Shown here piece after piece: positions 36,045 to 43,236 of a DNA stretch of 45,972 bases. Origin of the DNA: Nitrospira sp. ND1 (GTDB lineage: Bacteria; Nitrospirota; Nitrospiria; Nitrospirales; Nitrospiraceae); the NCBI RefSeq assembly GCF_900170025.1, contig NZ_FWEX01000003.1:1-45972 (forward strand). The letters run 5' to 3'. The position numbers and the translations under genes were made by a program. Numbering within the stretch: the first letter of the stretch is position 1; the number at the start of each line of letters is the position of its first letter. The notes under the pieces were generated by a model. That model made no database searches. It saw nothing but the letters and a program-made list of their open reading frames with translations, and had not been told where the DNA came from.

Positions 36045-36897
36045 CTAGCTCGAACGTGCTTTCAACACATCGATTCCCGCCCAGACTTCAGCTGGCGTTC
36101 GGCCCTGCAGATGGTCGTGCGGGCGGTCGTGGTTGTACCACAGCCGTATGCTGGTGAGTTTCGCCTCGAAGTCCTTGTCGCTTGTCAGCGGTTCTTCCTT
36201 CAGCCCTCGCTTGACCGTCCCAATAAACCGTTCGACCGCGGCCGTTCTGCCACGGGCAGCCGGGTTCCGTTCGCTGATGACGGATACCCAGCAGGCGTAG
36301 TCCCCCTGTGAACCACCCTGATGTGAACACCGCCTCGTTGTCCGTGCGGAGGTATTGAGGCCTCCCGTACTGCTTCACAGCCTGACTCAGTTCCTGCAGC
36401 AGCCTCCACGATGACTTCTCCGAGAGCCGCTGCAATCGTAGGCAGGCGCGGGTGGCATGGTCCACGATGGCCAATCCAAGATGCATGGTACCCTGCTGAT
36501 CTGCCCTCGTCAGCAAATCGCAGGCCCAGACACGATTGCGCGGCATCGGTTGCGGGACACGATGTTTGAGCTTCCGGCGTGCTTCGAGGACGAGGTACTG
36601 GTGCTTCCGCAGCGTCATCGCCACATAGCTTTTACCTACCGTTACCTGTCTTCTGCTTGCCCAGCGGCGATTGAAGTGATGGGCTACGGTGCGGCAGCCG
36701 GCGTGGGGCATGAGGGCTTTGAATCGGATCACTTCATTGCGCACCCATGTCGGCTTCGGTGGCGAAAAAACCTGGCCTTTCGCCTTGGGTTGGACTCGGG
36801 CTCGCTGGTGGGATCGTGCGGGAGACCATACCCACCATAGTAGCCAGCGGAATCTGTGAAGGCAGCGGTACAGCATTCGAATCAGCCAGTGTCGCAT
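36045..36897 (-). pseudogene. Integrase-core (IS481-like) transposase, frameshifted
   Basis: DDE transposase from the ATG at 36895-36897. Catalytic Asp residues are in VWACDLLTRADQQG and LRTDNEAVFTSG. After PGCPWQNGR the frame breaks near 36234-36242; removing one g restores VERFIGTVKRGLKEEPLT with the catalytic Glu, then WYNHDRPHDHLQGRTPAEVW and a TAG at 36045-36047. Everything else is full length (~284 aa), so one base decides whether it is functional. Terminal repeats were not identified. It stands between the broken RHS end and the prophage. Confidence 0.75.
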
Positions 36898-37391
36898 GGG
36901 GGGCCTCCTCAAGCGTGAACGTGCGCCCGTGTTATCGAGGACTGAGGAGGGGCGGGGCACATCGTGTTTGGCGATGGTGAAACTTCCGTGTTCGTGTGCG
37001 ATCCGGTGCTGTGGTTTCTTGGAGCGTCGTGCGATGCCCCGGCTACACAGTGGCCGAAAGATCATCGTCTCTGCTGGTATCCTGTCTTATCTGCTTTATG
37101 GTGCTATCTGTAGGGCCAACTGGCCCTGGTGGTAGTTTTTTGGCCCTAGCACAATTTTTGGGGGAAAATGGCCATATTTTTGTTATCGGGCGCAGAGGCA
37201 TTCGACTCAGTGTCATGGCCGTTCGCCCTAGTGCGGTCTCGTAGTCCGTTCTCATAGACCTGCGATTCTCTGCATCCAGAGCGGTGTTTGCCGACATTGA
37301 CGATCCGCGTGCAGGGCTGTCAACGTTTTTGCATATCCCTCGTTTCATTTCCATCTCTCCTCACACGCATCCTGTCCTGATACACAAGTTT
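36898..37391. other. Intergenic region between transposase and prophage
   Basis: No gene supported. The left half is probably the transposase's 5' flank. From about 37100 base composition becomes more AT-rich (ctagcacaatttttggggg), as expected near a phage control region. The left attachment end of the prophage should lie here, but no direct repeat of the tRNA or integrase region was found by eye. Confidence 0.4.
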
Positions 37392-37431
37392 TGTCCCTTA
37401 CTGTCCCCTCCTGTCCCCTAGTGTCCCCGAA
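37392..37431 (+). repeat. Four iteron-like 10-bp direct repeats (TGTCCCnnnn)
   Basis: tgtccc recurs with exact 10-base spacing at 37392, 37402, 37412 and 37422, and a weaker tgtcct lies at 37373. A 10-bp period places all sites on one face of the helix, as for cooperative binding by a replication initiator or repressor. The array is 77 bases upstream of an HTH gene and 385 bases upstream of the Rep gene. Candidate origin or operator. Confidence 0.6.
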
Positions 37432-37461
37432 CAGGCTCTTTCACCACTCACGCGCCGTTGC

Positions 37462-37478
37462 GTATGGTTCGGCCATAC
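37462..37478. repeat. Small hairpin gtatgg-ttcgg-ccatac
   Basis: Perfect 6-bp inverted repeat with a 5-base loop between the iteron array and the ribosome site of the HTH gene. It could be an operator or a leader hairpin. Confidence 0.35.
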
Positions 37479-37507
37479 CTCGTGCGTCGTAACGAAAAGG
37501 AGATGTG

Positions 37508-37819
37508 ATGGAGCACACCTGGTTGACCGTCGATGAGTTGGCCGCGGTCCTCAAAGTGAATCCCAAGTCGATTCGCCGAGCTTACCGCAAGGGTGAGATT
37601 CCCGTGGATCGATTCTGTCGTTTTGTGCGGTTCAACCTGGAGCGTGTGAAAGAAGCCCTCCAGGCGAAGGGGCATCATTCGTCCTTGCTTCTGCCTCAGA
37701 AGAAGGAGGGACAGCGCAGCGCGACCGGCGGCGCCAGCCGGCGGCGCGCGCAGCGGACCAGCCCCCGACTTGGTAAGACGGGGGCGTCTATCGCACAGAA
37801 GCCAAGGGGGAAGAAATGA
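37508..37819 (+). CDS. Prophage HTH DNA-binding protein (excisionase/MerR-type helix-turn-helix)
   Basis: A 103-aa protein. The ATG at 37508 has an AAGGAG site 5 bases upstream. Residues 5-50 form an HTH_17-type winged helix (TWLTVDELAAVLKVNPKSIR, AYRKGEIPVDRFCRFVRF). The tail is Lys/Arg/Ser-rich (RRRAQRTSPRLGKTG), probably non-specific DNA contact. It overlaps the Rep start by four bases, so the two are co-translated. It likely regulates prophage replication genes, possibly through the iteron-like array; this is inference. Confidence 0.75.
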   Translation: MEHTWLTVDELAAVLKVNPKSIRRAYRKGEIPVDRFCRFVRFNLERVKEALQAKGHHSSLLLPQKKEGQRSATGGASRRRAQRTSPRLGKTGASIAQKPRGKK

Positions 37820-38820
37820 CGGGTTCCGGAGGGTTCACCCAAACCATCGATTGGCTCGCCTTTACGTTGCCAAAAGCTGAAGTTGCGGACGTGATTACGC
37901 TGATTGGTGGGGATTGGTTCCAGAGTGAGACGGGCTTTCGCGGCTATCCCGTGGCGCAGCTTATGACGGAAGGCAAAACGGGCGTCGGGAAACTGGGGAC
38001 TGGTGCTCCTCGCAACCCAAAGGAAGTGCATGTGGATCTGTCAGCGGGGATTGTCTCCCAGTGGGACGAGACCAAACTGAAAGCGGTTCTCGCGTGGATC
38101 TTTGCCCAGAAAGGTCATGTCACTCGCATCGATGTGGCGCTGGACGACCGGGAGGCGTCTGTCGCAGTGGAGACCGTCCGGCTGGCCGTGGAGGCCGGAC
38201 AAGTGGTCAGCCGGTCCAAGCAGTTCAAAGTCATTCAAGCCTCGAATCATCGTGAGGGCGTTCGGACCGGAGAGACGCTCTACTTTGGGAGTCGAGAAAG
38301 CCAGACCATGCTGCGGGTCTATGACAAGCGGCTCGAACTTCAGGCCAGAGGCCGAGAAGACGCGGGATTGTACGGCGTCCGCTGGGAAATGGAATTCAAA
38401 CAGGATCGGGCGCAAGCCTGCGCCAAAGCGCTGCTTACCCTCGATGCCGAAGATTGGCGGGCCTTTTTGGTCGGAGTGCTGCGTTCCTATGTCGATTTCC
38501 GAGAGACGACGCGAGAGGCCGAATCGTACGAGAAGTATCGCGCGCCGCTCTTGGCTTGGTGGGAAGGCTTAACCGAAGGCTTCAGGCGCTGTCGGCTCGT
38601 GGTCGAACGCATTCAACAGCGGCTGGATGATGTCGTCGCGTGGTTCGCCAACGCTCTCAGCCCCATGCTCGCCGTGGTCGTGGCCTGTCGCGGTGATCAG
38701 TTTCTGACGGAGATGATTTATGCGGGCACGAAACGATGGAACCAGAAGCACTATGCCCTGTTGAAGCAACGCAAGAAGGTGGTGACGCCCTATGTGCTTC
38801 ATCTCAAACCTCGGACATAA
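37816..38820 (+). CDS. Phage replication initiation protein (Rep_trans family, filamentous phage type)
   Basis: A 334-aa rolling-circle replication initiator. N-terminal IDWLAFTLPKAE and GFRGYPVAQL; a central catalytic-type motif HVTRIDVALDDREA with conserved Arg-Ile-Asp; LYFGSRESQTMLRVYDKRLE and RWEMEFKQDRAQ downstream. This order is characteristic of Rep_trans proteins of inoviruses and some plasmids (established family). It would nick the double-stranded origin. Complete and without frameshift. Confidence 0.85.
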   Translation: MTGSGGFTQTIDWLAFTLPKAEVADVITLIGGDWFQSETGFRGYPVAQLMTEGKTGVGKLGTGAPRNPKEVHVDLSAGIVSQWDETKLKAVLAWIFAQKGHVTRIDVALDDREASVAVETVRLAVEAGQVVSRSKQFKVIQASNHREGVRTGETLYFGSRESQTMLRVYDKRLELQARGREDAGLYGVRWEMEFKQDRAQACAKALLTLDAEDWRAFLVGVLRSYVDFRETTREAESYEKYRAPLLAWWEGLTEGFRRCRLVVERIQQRLDDVVAWFANALSPMLAVVVACRGDQFLTEMIYAGTKRWNQKHYALLKQRKKVVTPYVLHLKPRT

Positions 38821-38821
38821 C

Positions 38822-39178
38822 GTGGTGTACGTCCGTGCCTGTCCAGATCCGGATTGTAAGGCCGCCGGAGCCTGGGGTGAGTTTCGGAAGGGAAAGTTGT
38901 TTGTGATTTGCACAACCTGTCGTTTCCAATTTCAGTTGCTGCCGAAAGTCCGGCTTGCGGGCCGGGGCGTGTGGGTCAGGCGCAGAGCTGATCCGAGTGT
39001 CTTTTCTCAACAAGGAGGGTTGACCAATGCAAGTCAAAGCGGAGGGAGCCGTGCAGGGGTATGTGGAGCGGAGGAGCCGGGAGGGCAAGGTGTTTCGGTC
39101 GGTGGATCTCTATGTGAAGGGCAAAGATCCGGGGGTGCTGCGATTGGGGATTCCGGAGGATCAGATGCCGTTGATTGA
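38822..39178 (+). CDS. Possible zinc-ribbon small protein
   Basis: From a GTG directly after the Rep stop (VVYVRACPDPDCKAAG) the frame carries CxxxxC and CxxC (ICTTCRFQFQLLP), a plausible zinc ribbon. A Gly/Ser-rich stretch then overlaps the ssDNA-binding gene for ~150 bases in another frame. The ribbon half looks real; the long overlap makes the exact product doubtful. Function unknown. Confidence 0.4.
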   Translation: MVYVRACPDPDCKAAGAWGEFRKGKLFVICTTCRFQFQLLPKVRLAGRGVWVRRRADPSVFSQQGGLTNASQSGGSRAGVCGAEEPGGQGVSVGGSLCEGQRSGGAAIGDSGGSDAVD

Positions 39179-39290
39179 CGCCTGCAAGCAGGCCGAAGGG
39201 AAACAGGCTCGCGCGTCGATCGAAGTGCGGAAGTTCGAGCAGACCGGACGCACGTTTTTCGATCTCACTGGCTTGGACGTGCAGAAGTAA
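39027..39290 (+). CDS. Inovirus-type single-stranded DNA-binding protein (pV-like)
   Basis: An 87-aa, beta-rich basic protein (VKAEGAVQGYVERRSREGKV, RSVDLYVKGKDPG, ARASIEVRKFEQTGRTFFDL) preceded by aaggagg. Size and place, after Rep and before membrane and adhesion genes, match the pV protein that coats phage ssDNA. Named by context as much as by sequence. Confidence 0.62.
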   Translation: MQVKAEGAVQGYVERRSREGKVFRSVDLYVKGKDPGVLRLGIPEDQMPLIDACKQAEGKQARASIEVRKFEQTGRTFFDLTGLDVQK

Positions 39291-39310
39291 CGGCAGAGGG
39301 AGGAAGGCCG

Positions 39311-39385
39311 GTGGATCTGACGATTATTCTCGTGGCGGTCCTGTTACTGGCCTTCCTCACCGGCTTGGGAGTCGGACGATTGTGA
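39311..39385 (+). CDS. 24-aa single-span membrane protein (pVII/pIX-like)
   Basis: GTG start after an AGGAAG site; VDLTIILVAVLLLAFLTGLG then VGRL and stop. It is almost entirely one membrane helix. Its stop overlaps the next GTG (GTGA), which supports real translation. Inoviruses encode such tiny cap or minor coat proteins here. Confidence 0.6.
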   Translation: MDLTIILVAVLLLAFLTGLGVGRL

Positions 39386-40539
39386 AACTGCTGTCTTTAA
39401 CCAGTTATCTGACGTTCATCTGGAGACTCTTGTTCTCCATCTGCCTGACGCCAGGCGAATCCTTAGGGCAAACAGCGACGCAGTATTCGCGAGTGGTCGC
39501 CCAGGCCGAACGCATTGCCTATCTGGCGGCGCAACGATCGGCGCTGGCCTCCCAAGTCGCCGCAGCGGCCTTGGCCCCCTCGGCCACCTCCTTGGCCGTT
39601 CGCATGGTGGCGGGCCCTGTTGGTTGGGCGGCCCTCGGAGTCAGTGCAGGCCTGGTGTTGGCGCAAATGTACTATTCGCAGCCGGATCTGGTCGCCATCA
39701 AACAGACGGCGTCTCCCCCGACAGGCAACTGGACCTATTCGTATAACGGGCAGACCTATACCATTCCGAATCACAACATCGCGGGCAGTCCGACACCCGC
39801 AGCGATCTGTCCTGGCGGGCTCATGTTCGGCTATTTGGGCAGTCCGACGCCAGGCATGACCTCCGCCGGGCCCACGAACTGGTGGTGTCCGCCCTCTCCT
39901 GCACAACAAACCACCGGCACGCCCACATCAACCGACATTCAGCAATATCTTTTGGGGCAATCGCCCACCGACCCGAATGCCATCGAACAACATACGATCC
40001 CGGTTGGCACCACTGGCACGACGCAGCCAGCGGACAATACCGTTTCGCAGCCCGTCAGTCCGACTGAAATGCCGACGACCGTCAAGCCCAAGCCGATCCC
40101 TGCCGGGGATATCGTGGTGGCCGATAACGTGCCGCCTCCGGCTAGCACGCCGCAGCAGAATACTCAGCAACAGACCACCACCACGACGACGACAACCACG
40201 CAGAACCCGGATGGCTCGACAACCGAGCAAGAAGAGACCCAAGCCACCACGTCCTGTACAGTCGGCGCGCATGAGAGCCGGACCTTTGGGACGGTCCTCC
40301 AGGAACATCAGACCCGCTGGGGCGCGAGTAGCCTGCTTGGCACGCTGAACCTGCTCAAGTCGCTGACCTGGCCCTCGACCTTACCGGTAATTGCGTTGCC
40401 TTCAGTCTTCTTTGGGAGCCAGCAAGTCGATTTCAACCAATGGGCCTGGTTCTTCACCGTGCTACGGACCTTGGTGATCGCCACAGCCTCGATTGCCGCC
40501 TATCGCATCATCTTCGTGGGTGGAGGCCAGACCACATGA
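39382..40539 (+). CDS. pIII-like adsorption/attachment protein
   Basis: 385 aa from the GTG at 39382 that overlaps the tiny upstream gene. N-terminal signal-like hydrophobic stretch (LTSYLTFIWRLLFSICL), a second hydrophobic stretch (MVAGPVGWAALGVSAGLVLA), a Tyr/Gly domain with Cys (PTPAAICPGGLMFGYLG, NWWCPPSP), then a long Thr/Gln/Pro linker with nine Thr in a row, and a C-terminal membrane anchor (FFTVLRTLVIATASIAAYRI). Adsorption domains, low-complexity linker and C-terminal anchor are the pIII plan. Receptor unknown; pili such as those encoded upstream are the usual receptor for filamentous phages. Confidence 0.72.
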   Translation: MKLLSLTSYLTFIWRLLFSICLTPGESLGQTATQYSRVVAQAERIAYLAAQRSALASQVAAAALAPSATSLAVRMVAGPVGWAALGVSAGLVLAQMYYSQPDLVAIKQTASPPTGNWTYSYNGQTYTIPNHNIAGSPTPAAICPGGLMFGYLGSPTPGMTSAGPTNWWCPPSPAQQTTGTPTSTDIQQYLLGQSPTDPNAIEQHTIPVGTTGTTQPADNTVSQPVSPTEMPTTVKPKPIPAGDIVVADNVPPPASTPQQNTQQQTTTTTTTTTQNPDGSTTEQEETQATTSCTVGAHESRTFGTVLQEHQTRWGASSLLGTLNLLKSLTWPSTLPVIALPSVFFGSQQVDFNQWAWFFTVLRTLVIATASIAAYRIIFVGGGQTT

Positions 40540-40811
40540 CCGCCATTCTGACGCTCATCTATTGCTGGCTGCAGGAGTTCTTCTTTTCGCTTACCGATTG
40601 GGGGCTAAACATCTGGGACTCTCTGCTCTCCGTGGCGGACAGCACGCTCGCCACCATCGGCACGGCAGGGCTCACCCTGCCAGTGATTCCAGATCAATAT
40701 GCGTGGGTGCTGGGCGCGACGGGCATGAGCCAGGCGCTGGCCATTGTGGCGAGCGCCATGGGGACTCGATTCATTCTCCAAACCATTCCTTTTGTCCGGT
40801 GGGGATCATGA
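40536..40811 (+). CDS. pVI-like minor coat protein (DUF2523-like)
   Basis: A 91-aa membrane protein starting in an ATGA overlap with the pIII-like gene. Hydrophobic segments LTLIYCWLQEFFFSLTDWGL and WVLGATGMSQALAIVASAMG flank the motif DQYAWVLGATG. Its arrangement is typical of pVI, encoded between pIII and pI in inoviruses. Confidence 0.75.
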   Translation: MTAILTLIYCWLQEFFFSLTDWGLNIWDSLLSVADSTLATIGTAGLTLPVIPDQYAWVLGATGMSQALAIVASAMGTRFILQTIPFVRWGS

Positions 40812-40894
40812 ATCAACTGGTGATGGGGTGGGCCTATGCGTGGACGGTGATTTTAGCGCTCTGGATTTGGGTCTATCTGAGGAGCCTTCGATGA
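40808..40894 (+). CDS. 28-aa single-span membrane protein
   Basis: MNQLVMGWAYAWTVILALWI then WVYLRSLR and stop. The start overlaps the pVI stop and the stop overlaps the Zot start, both as ATGA, so it is threaded between two real genes with no free bases. It is probably a small assembly or virion-tip protein. The function is unknown. Confidence 0.65.
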   Translation: MNQLVMGWAYAWTVILALWIWVYLRSLR

Positions 40895-41898
40895 TCGAGC
40901 TGTATGAAGGGGTACCAGGCTCAGGCAAGTCGTACCATGCGATCTGCGAGAAGTTTTTGCCCTGGGTGAAACAGGGCCGACGGCTCTATATCGCGGTCGA
41001 TGGCATCTATCTGGACCGACTTTCATTGTTCACGGGCATCGACCTTGAAACGCTCGAACAGCAGATCACGATCTGGAAAGACTCCGTCGAAGTTCTCCAG
41101 GCCTTTCCCCATGTCGAGCCTGGTTCAGCGGTGATTATCGACGAAGCCCAGACCGTCTTTCGGTCGATGCAGAAGGTCGAACCAGGCCTGCTCCGTTGGC
41201 TCGAAACCCATCGGCATTACGGCGTGGATATTCTGCTCATGAGCCAGGATTTTCGTCAGATGTCACAGGGCGTCACCCGATTGATTGAAGCGACCGTGAA
41301 GTTTCGAAAACTCGCCTTTGTTGGCCTGTCGAAGAAGTATCAGGGCAAAGTGCGTGGGAACCCGGAAGATAACGAAGTGATTCGCGCCTTCGTGGGGACC
41401 TATTCGCCAGCCATCTACGCCTACTATTCGAGTTATGCGTCGGCGGCGATCCGGGAGGGGAAGCGCAGTCATACGGTCTTCAAGTCGGCACGGGTCGCCA
41501 TCGGCATTGCGGCGGGCCTGTTTGCCATTGGCCTTATATTCTGGCGGCCTTGGTCGTCGTTGAGCAGCACGAAAGGAACTCCCACAAGTGCAGTGAGTGG
41601 CACTTCGAGCTTGCCTCCGCTTCCATCTGCATCGGCGCCGGGCAGTCTGCTGAATCCGTTCGGTGCGTCTGTCCCATCGACAGCGAGCCCGCAATTTCCC
41701 AAGCGAACGGTGCGCATCCTCGGCGGGGCCGGTTCCTCGGCGAATCGTCAAGGTTGGCGCTATCTCTTGGACAGCGGCGAGATCCTGACAGCGGCACAAA
41801 TTACCGGACGGTATGGCCTGCTGGTCTCGGAAGTTTATGAGGATGGATCGATGCGGCTCATTGGCGAAGGAGTCTTCTATGGACCTGCCGGCGATTGA
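40891..41898 (+). CDS. Zot/pI-family phage assembly ATPase
   Basis: 335 aa. P-loop GVPGSGKS at residues 7-14, Walker B-like AVIIDEAQTVF, then WLETHRHYGVDILLMSQDF and LIEATVKFRKL. One membrane span near residue 200 (VAIGIAAGLFAIGLIFW) separates the cytoplasmic ATPase from a periplasmic tail (GWRYLLDSGEILTAAQITGR). This is the extrusion motor of filamentous phages (established); the name Zot does not imply host toxicity here. Best single marker that the region is an inovirus. Confidence 0.88.
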   Translation: MIELYEGVPGSGKSYHAICEKFLPWVKQGRRLYIAVDGIYLDRLSLFTGIDLETLEQQITIWKDSVEVLQAFPHVEPGSAVIIDEAQTVFRSMQKVEPGLLRWLETHRHYGVDILLMSQDFRQMSQGVTRLIEATVKFRKLAFVGLSKKYQGKVRGNPEDNEVIRAFVGTYSPAIYAYYSSYASAAIREGKRSHTVFKSARVAIGIAAGLFAIGLIFWRPWSSLSSTKGTPTSAVSGTSSLPPLPSASAPGSLLNPFGASVPSTASPQFPKRTVRILGGAGSSANRQGWRYLLDSGEILTAAQITGRYGLLVSEVYEDGSMRLIGEGVFYGPAGD

Positions 41899-41986
41899 GG
41901 CCATGACCTATTTCACGGCCATCTTCTGGCTCGGCGGGTTTGCCGTGGGGCTGATTATCAAACTGATCCTGCCTCAGACTCACTGA
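41879..41986 (+). CDS. 35-aa single-span membrane protein
   Basis: The ATG at 41879 overlaps the end of the Zot gene by 20 bases, with cgaaggag just upstream. MDLPAIEAMTYFTAIFWLGG then FAVGLIIKLILPQTH: one membrane helix with a basic end. Consistent with a small inovirus minor coat or assembly protein. Function unknown. Confidence 0.55.
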   Translation: MDLPAIEAMTYFTAIFWLGGFAVGLIIKLILPQTH

Positions 41987-42058
41987 GGCGCTCGTCCGCC
42001 GGCGAGTCATCCGGTGGCGTGGGTGGACGGAACCACCAATAGCACAAGGAGGTGCCGT

Positions 42059-42271
42059 ATGAAGGGATGGGGTTGGGTGAAAGGGCTTGGGGGGTTGCTC
42101 ATGGCGTTCGTGTTCGCCTTGGGTGTGCCGGCGCTGTCGCAGGCGCAATTGTTTCCAGTCTCGGCAGATGTGGCCACGGTACGGGCCGATCTGCTCTTGT
42201 GGGCCACGGCCTTGATTGGCGTGGCCTTGGCGATCTACGCCTTTAAGCGCGTGCGCGCGATTGTGGGCTGA
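42059..42271 (+). CDS. Candidate major coat protein (pVIII-like)
   Basis: A 70-aa protein with aaggagg 6 bases before the ATG at 42059. Signal peptide with cleavage likely after ALSQA (residue 29), leaving a ~41-aa mature protein: short acidic N-part (LFPVSADVATVRADLL), membrane helix (LWATALIGVALAIYAF) and basic C-terminus (KRVRAIVG). This is exactly the pVIII design. A strong terminator follows directly, as often after pVIII genes. Its place after the Zot gene rather than before pIII is unusual. Confidence 0.78.
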   Translation: MKGWGWVKGLGGLLMAFVFALGVPALSQAQLFPVSADVATVRADLLLWATALIGVALAIYAFKRVRAIVG

Positions 42272-42282
42272 GTGAGCCCATC

Positions 42283-42313
42283 GAGGCAGGCTGACAGCAG
42301 CCTGCCTCCTTTT
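42283..42313 (+). terminator. Rho-independent terminator after the coat gene
   Basis: Perfect 10-bp stem gaggcaggct (42283-42292) and agcctgcctc (42299-42308), 6-base loop, followed by c and tttt. It would end or attenuate the structural transcript 12 bases after the coat stop. Confidence 0.85.
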
Positions 42314-42360
42314 CATCCAAAGAATAGAACACGTGATGGATATGATGAAGGAGAGGGAGC

Positions 42361-42489
42361 ATGACGGCGCAACAAATTCAAACCATTGGCAATGCACTGG
42401 CTGCCGACCTGGTCGCCTGGGGCAAGGCGGCGATTGGGCTCGCCCTCGTAGCCGCTGGCGCAGCCTGGGTGTTGCGGCTTCTGCGCTAA
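42361..42489 (+). CDS. 42-aa leaderless coat-like membrane protein
   Basis: ATG at 42361 preceded by ggagaggg. MTAQQIQTIGNALAADLVAW, then GKAAIGLALVAAGAAWVLRL and a final LR. Amphipathic N-part, one hydrophobic helix and a basic end, but no signal peptide. It is the size of a mature filamentous-phage coat protein and lies beyond the terminator. Its stop overlaps the convergent radC-like gene by four bases. Could be a second coat protein or a minor tip protein. Confidence 0.58.
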   Translation: MTAQQIQTIGNALAADLVAWGKAAIGLALVAAGAAWVLRLLR

Positions 42490-42989
42490 GCGCCAGGCCA
42501 GCCCTGATCGGCGAAGCTGTAGTAGCGTTCTTCGGCGAGGATGAGATGGTCCAGCAGCGGAATGCCGAACAGATCAGCCGCCTCGCGCAGCCGTTTGGTC
42601 AGGGCGCGGTCTTCGAGGCTCGGCGTGATGTCATTGGAGGGGTGATTGTGGGCGCAGATCCAGGCACCGGCATTCATCAGGATCAGGGGCTTGAAGACCT
42701 CGCGAGGATGGACGATGGTCAGATTGAGCGAGCCGGTGGAGACGACATTGATCCCGATCAGACCATGTTTCGCATCGAGACCACAGATGAGGAACTGTTC
42801 CCGGTCCAACCCGGAAAACAACGGCCGGAGGATCGCCGCAGCGCCTTCCGACGTATGCACCGATTCCGCAGCCGGAATGGCACGGCCCTCACGGACCAGC
42901 GTGACACGATACCGGGGGATGCCGTATTTCCGAACCGGTTTCAGTGGCCGTCCACCGTTCGAGGAACCGAGAGAGCTATCAACGGACAT
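42486..42989 (-). CDS. RadC-family JAB/MPN-domain protein
   Basis: A 167-aa protein with the JAMM metal site: His114-Asn-His116 in ICAHNHPSNDITPSLEDRAL, preceded by GLDREQFLICGLDAKHGLIG and followed by FGIPLLDHLILAEERYYSFA. Only the RadC C-terminal MPN domain is present, as in the many short RadC-like proteins carried by mobile elements. Their role is unsettled. Transcribed toward the phage genes. Its ribosome site (aggagg) forms one arm of a long inverted repeat. Confidence 0.85.
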   Translation of the reverse strand: MSVDSSLGSSNGGRPLKPVRKYGIPRYRVTLVREGRAIPAAESVHTSEGAAAILRPLFSGLDREQFLICGLDAKHGLIGINVVSTGSLNLTIVHPREVFKPLILMNAGAWICAHNHPSNDITPSLEDRALTKRLREAADLFGIPLLDHLILAEERYYSFADQGWPGA

Positions 42990-42991
42990 GT

Positions 42992-43063
42992 CCGCCTCCT
43001 TCTGAAATTATGTTCTAGCCCCACCCTTCACCAACCAAGGGTGGGGCGTAACGAAGGAGGCGG
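42992..43063. repeat. Nested inverted repeats upstream of radC-like gene
   Basis: Outer arms ccgcctccttc (42992-43002) and gaaggaggcgg (43053-43063) are perfect 11-bp complements. Inside them ccccaccctt (43019-43028) and aagggtgggg (43037-43046) form a perfect 10-bp stem with an 8-base loop. On the minus-strand transcript the left arm contains the ribosome site of the radC-like gene, so folding would hide it. As ssDNA it would be a strong hairpin, which suits an origin or packaging signal. Confidence 0.75.
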
Positions 43064-43083
43064 CACGGGGCTCTCGCAGCGGG

Positions 43084-43116
43084 CAGGCCTGGACGAACGG
43101 AGACCGAGAAGGCCTG
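43084..43116. repeat. Second intergenic hairpin
   Basis: caggcct (43084-43090) and aggcctg (43110-43116), 7 bp with a 19-base spacer. It follows directly on the larger nested repeat. No gene is seen in 43064-43236. Confidence 0.4.
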
Positions 43117-43236
43117 TCCCCTGCTCCCCAGCCACGAGACGCACCCACTGAGGGGCCGGATTCTTTGAGCCATTCCTCTGGTGACATGGAGTACATAACT
43201 TGTTCAAATTTGTTCTGAATTCAGTTGGGGAGAATC

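Larger units (their letters stand above)
37392..43063 (+). mobile_element. Inovirus (filamentous phage) type prophage, core region
   Basis: Gene order HTH - Rep_trans - zinc ribbon - ssDNA-binding - tiny membrane protein - pIII-like - pVI - tiny membrane protein - Zot/pI - tiny membrane protein - coat - terminator - coat-like, all on one strand with start-stop overlaps, plus a divergent RadC-type gene and a hairpin-rich non-coding region. All hallmark functions are present and intact. Ends are minimal limits; the integrase at 43503 may belong to it. Confidence 0.82.

Noticed and set aside
37043..37354. 103-codon minus-strand open frame between transposase and prophage
   Set aside because: No domain, no ribosome site, AT-rich control-region composition; it is probably non-coding.
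40186..40200. Run of Thr codons as a phase-variable simple repeat
   Set aside because: The Thr codons are mixed (acc, acg, aca), so there is little slippage potential; it is a low-complexity linker in the pIII-like protein.
40891..41898. Zot-like protein read as a host toxin
   Set aside because: The family name comes from Vibrio phage; motifs and operon place indicate the filamentous-phage assembly ATPase.
43200..43225. LexA-like operator around ttgttcaaatttgttc
   Set aside because: It is a short direct repeat rather than the required palindrome; too weak to name as a regulator site.
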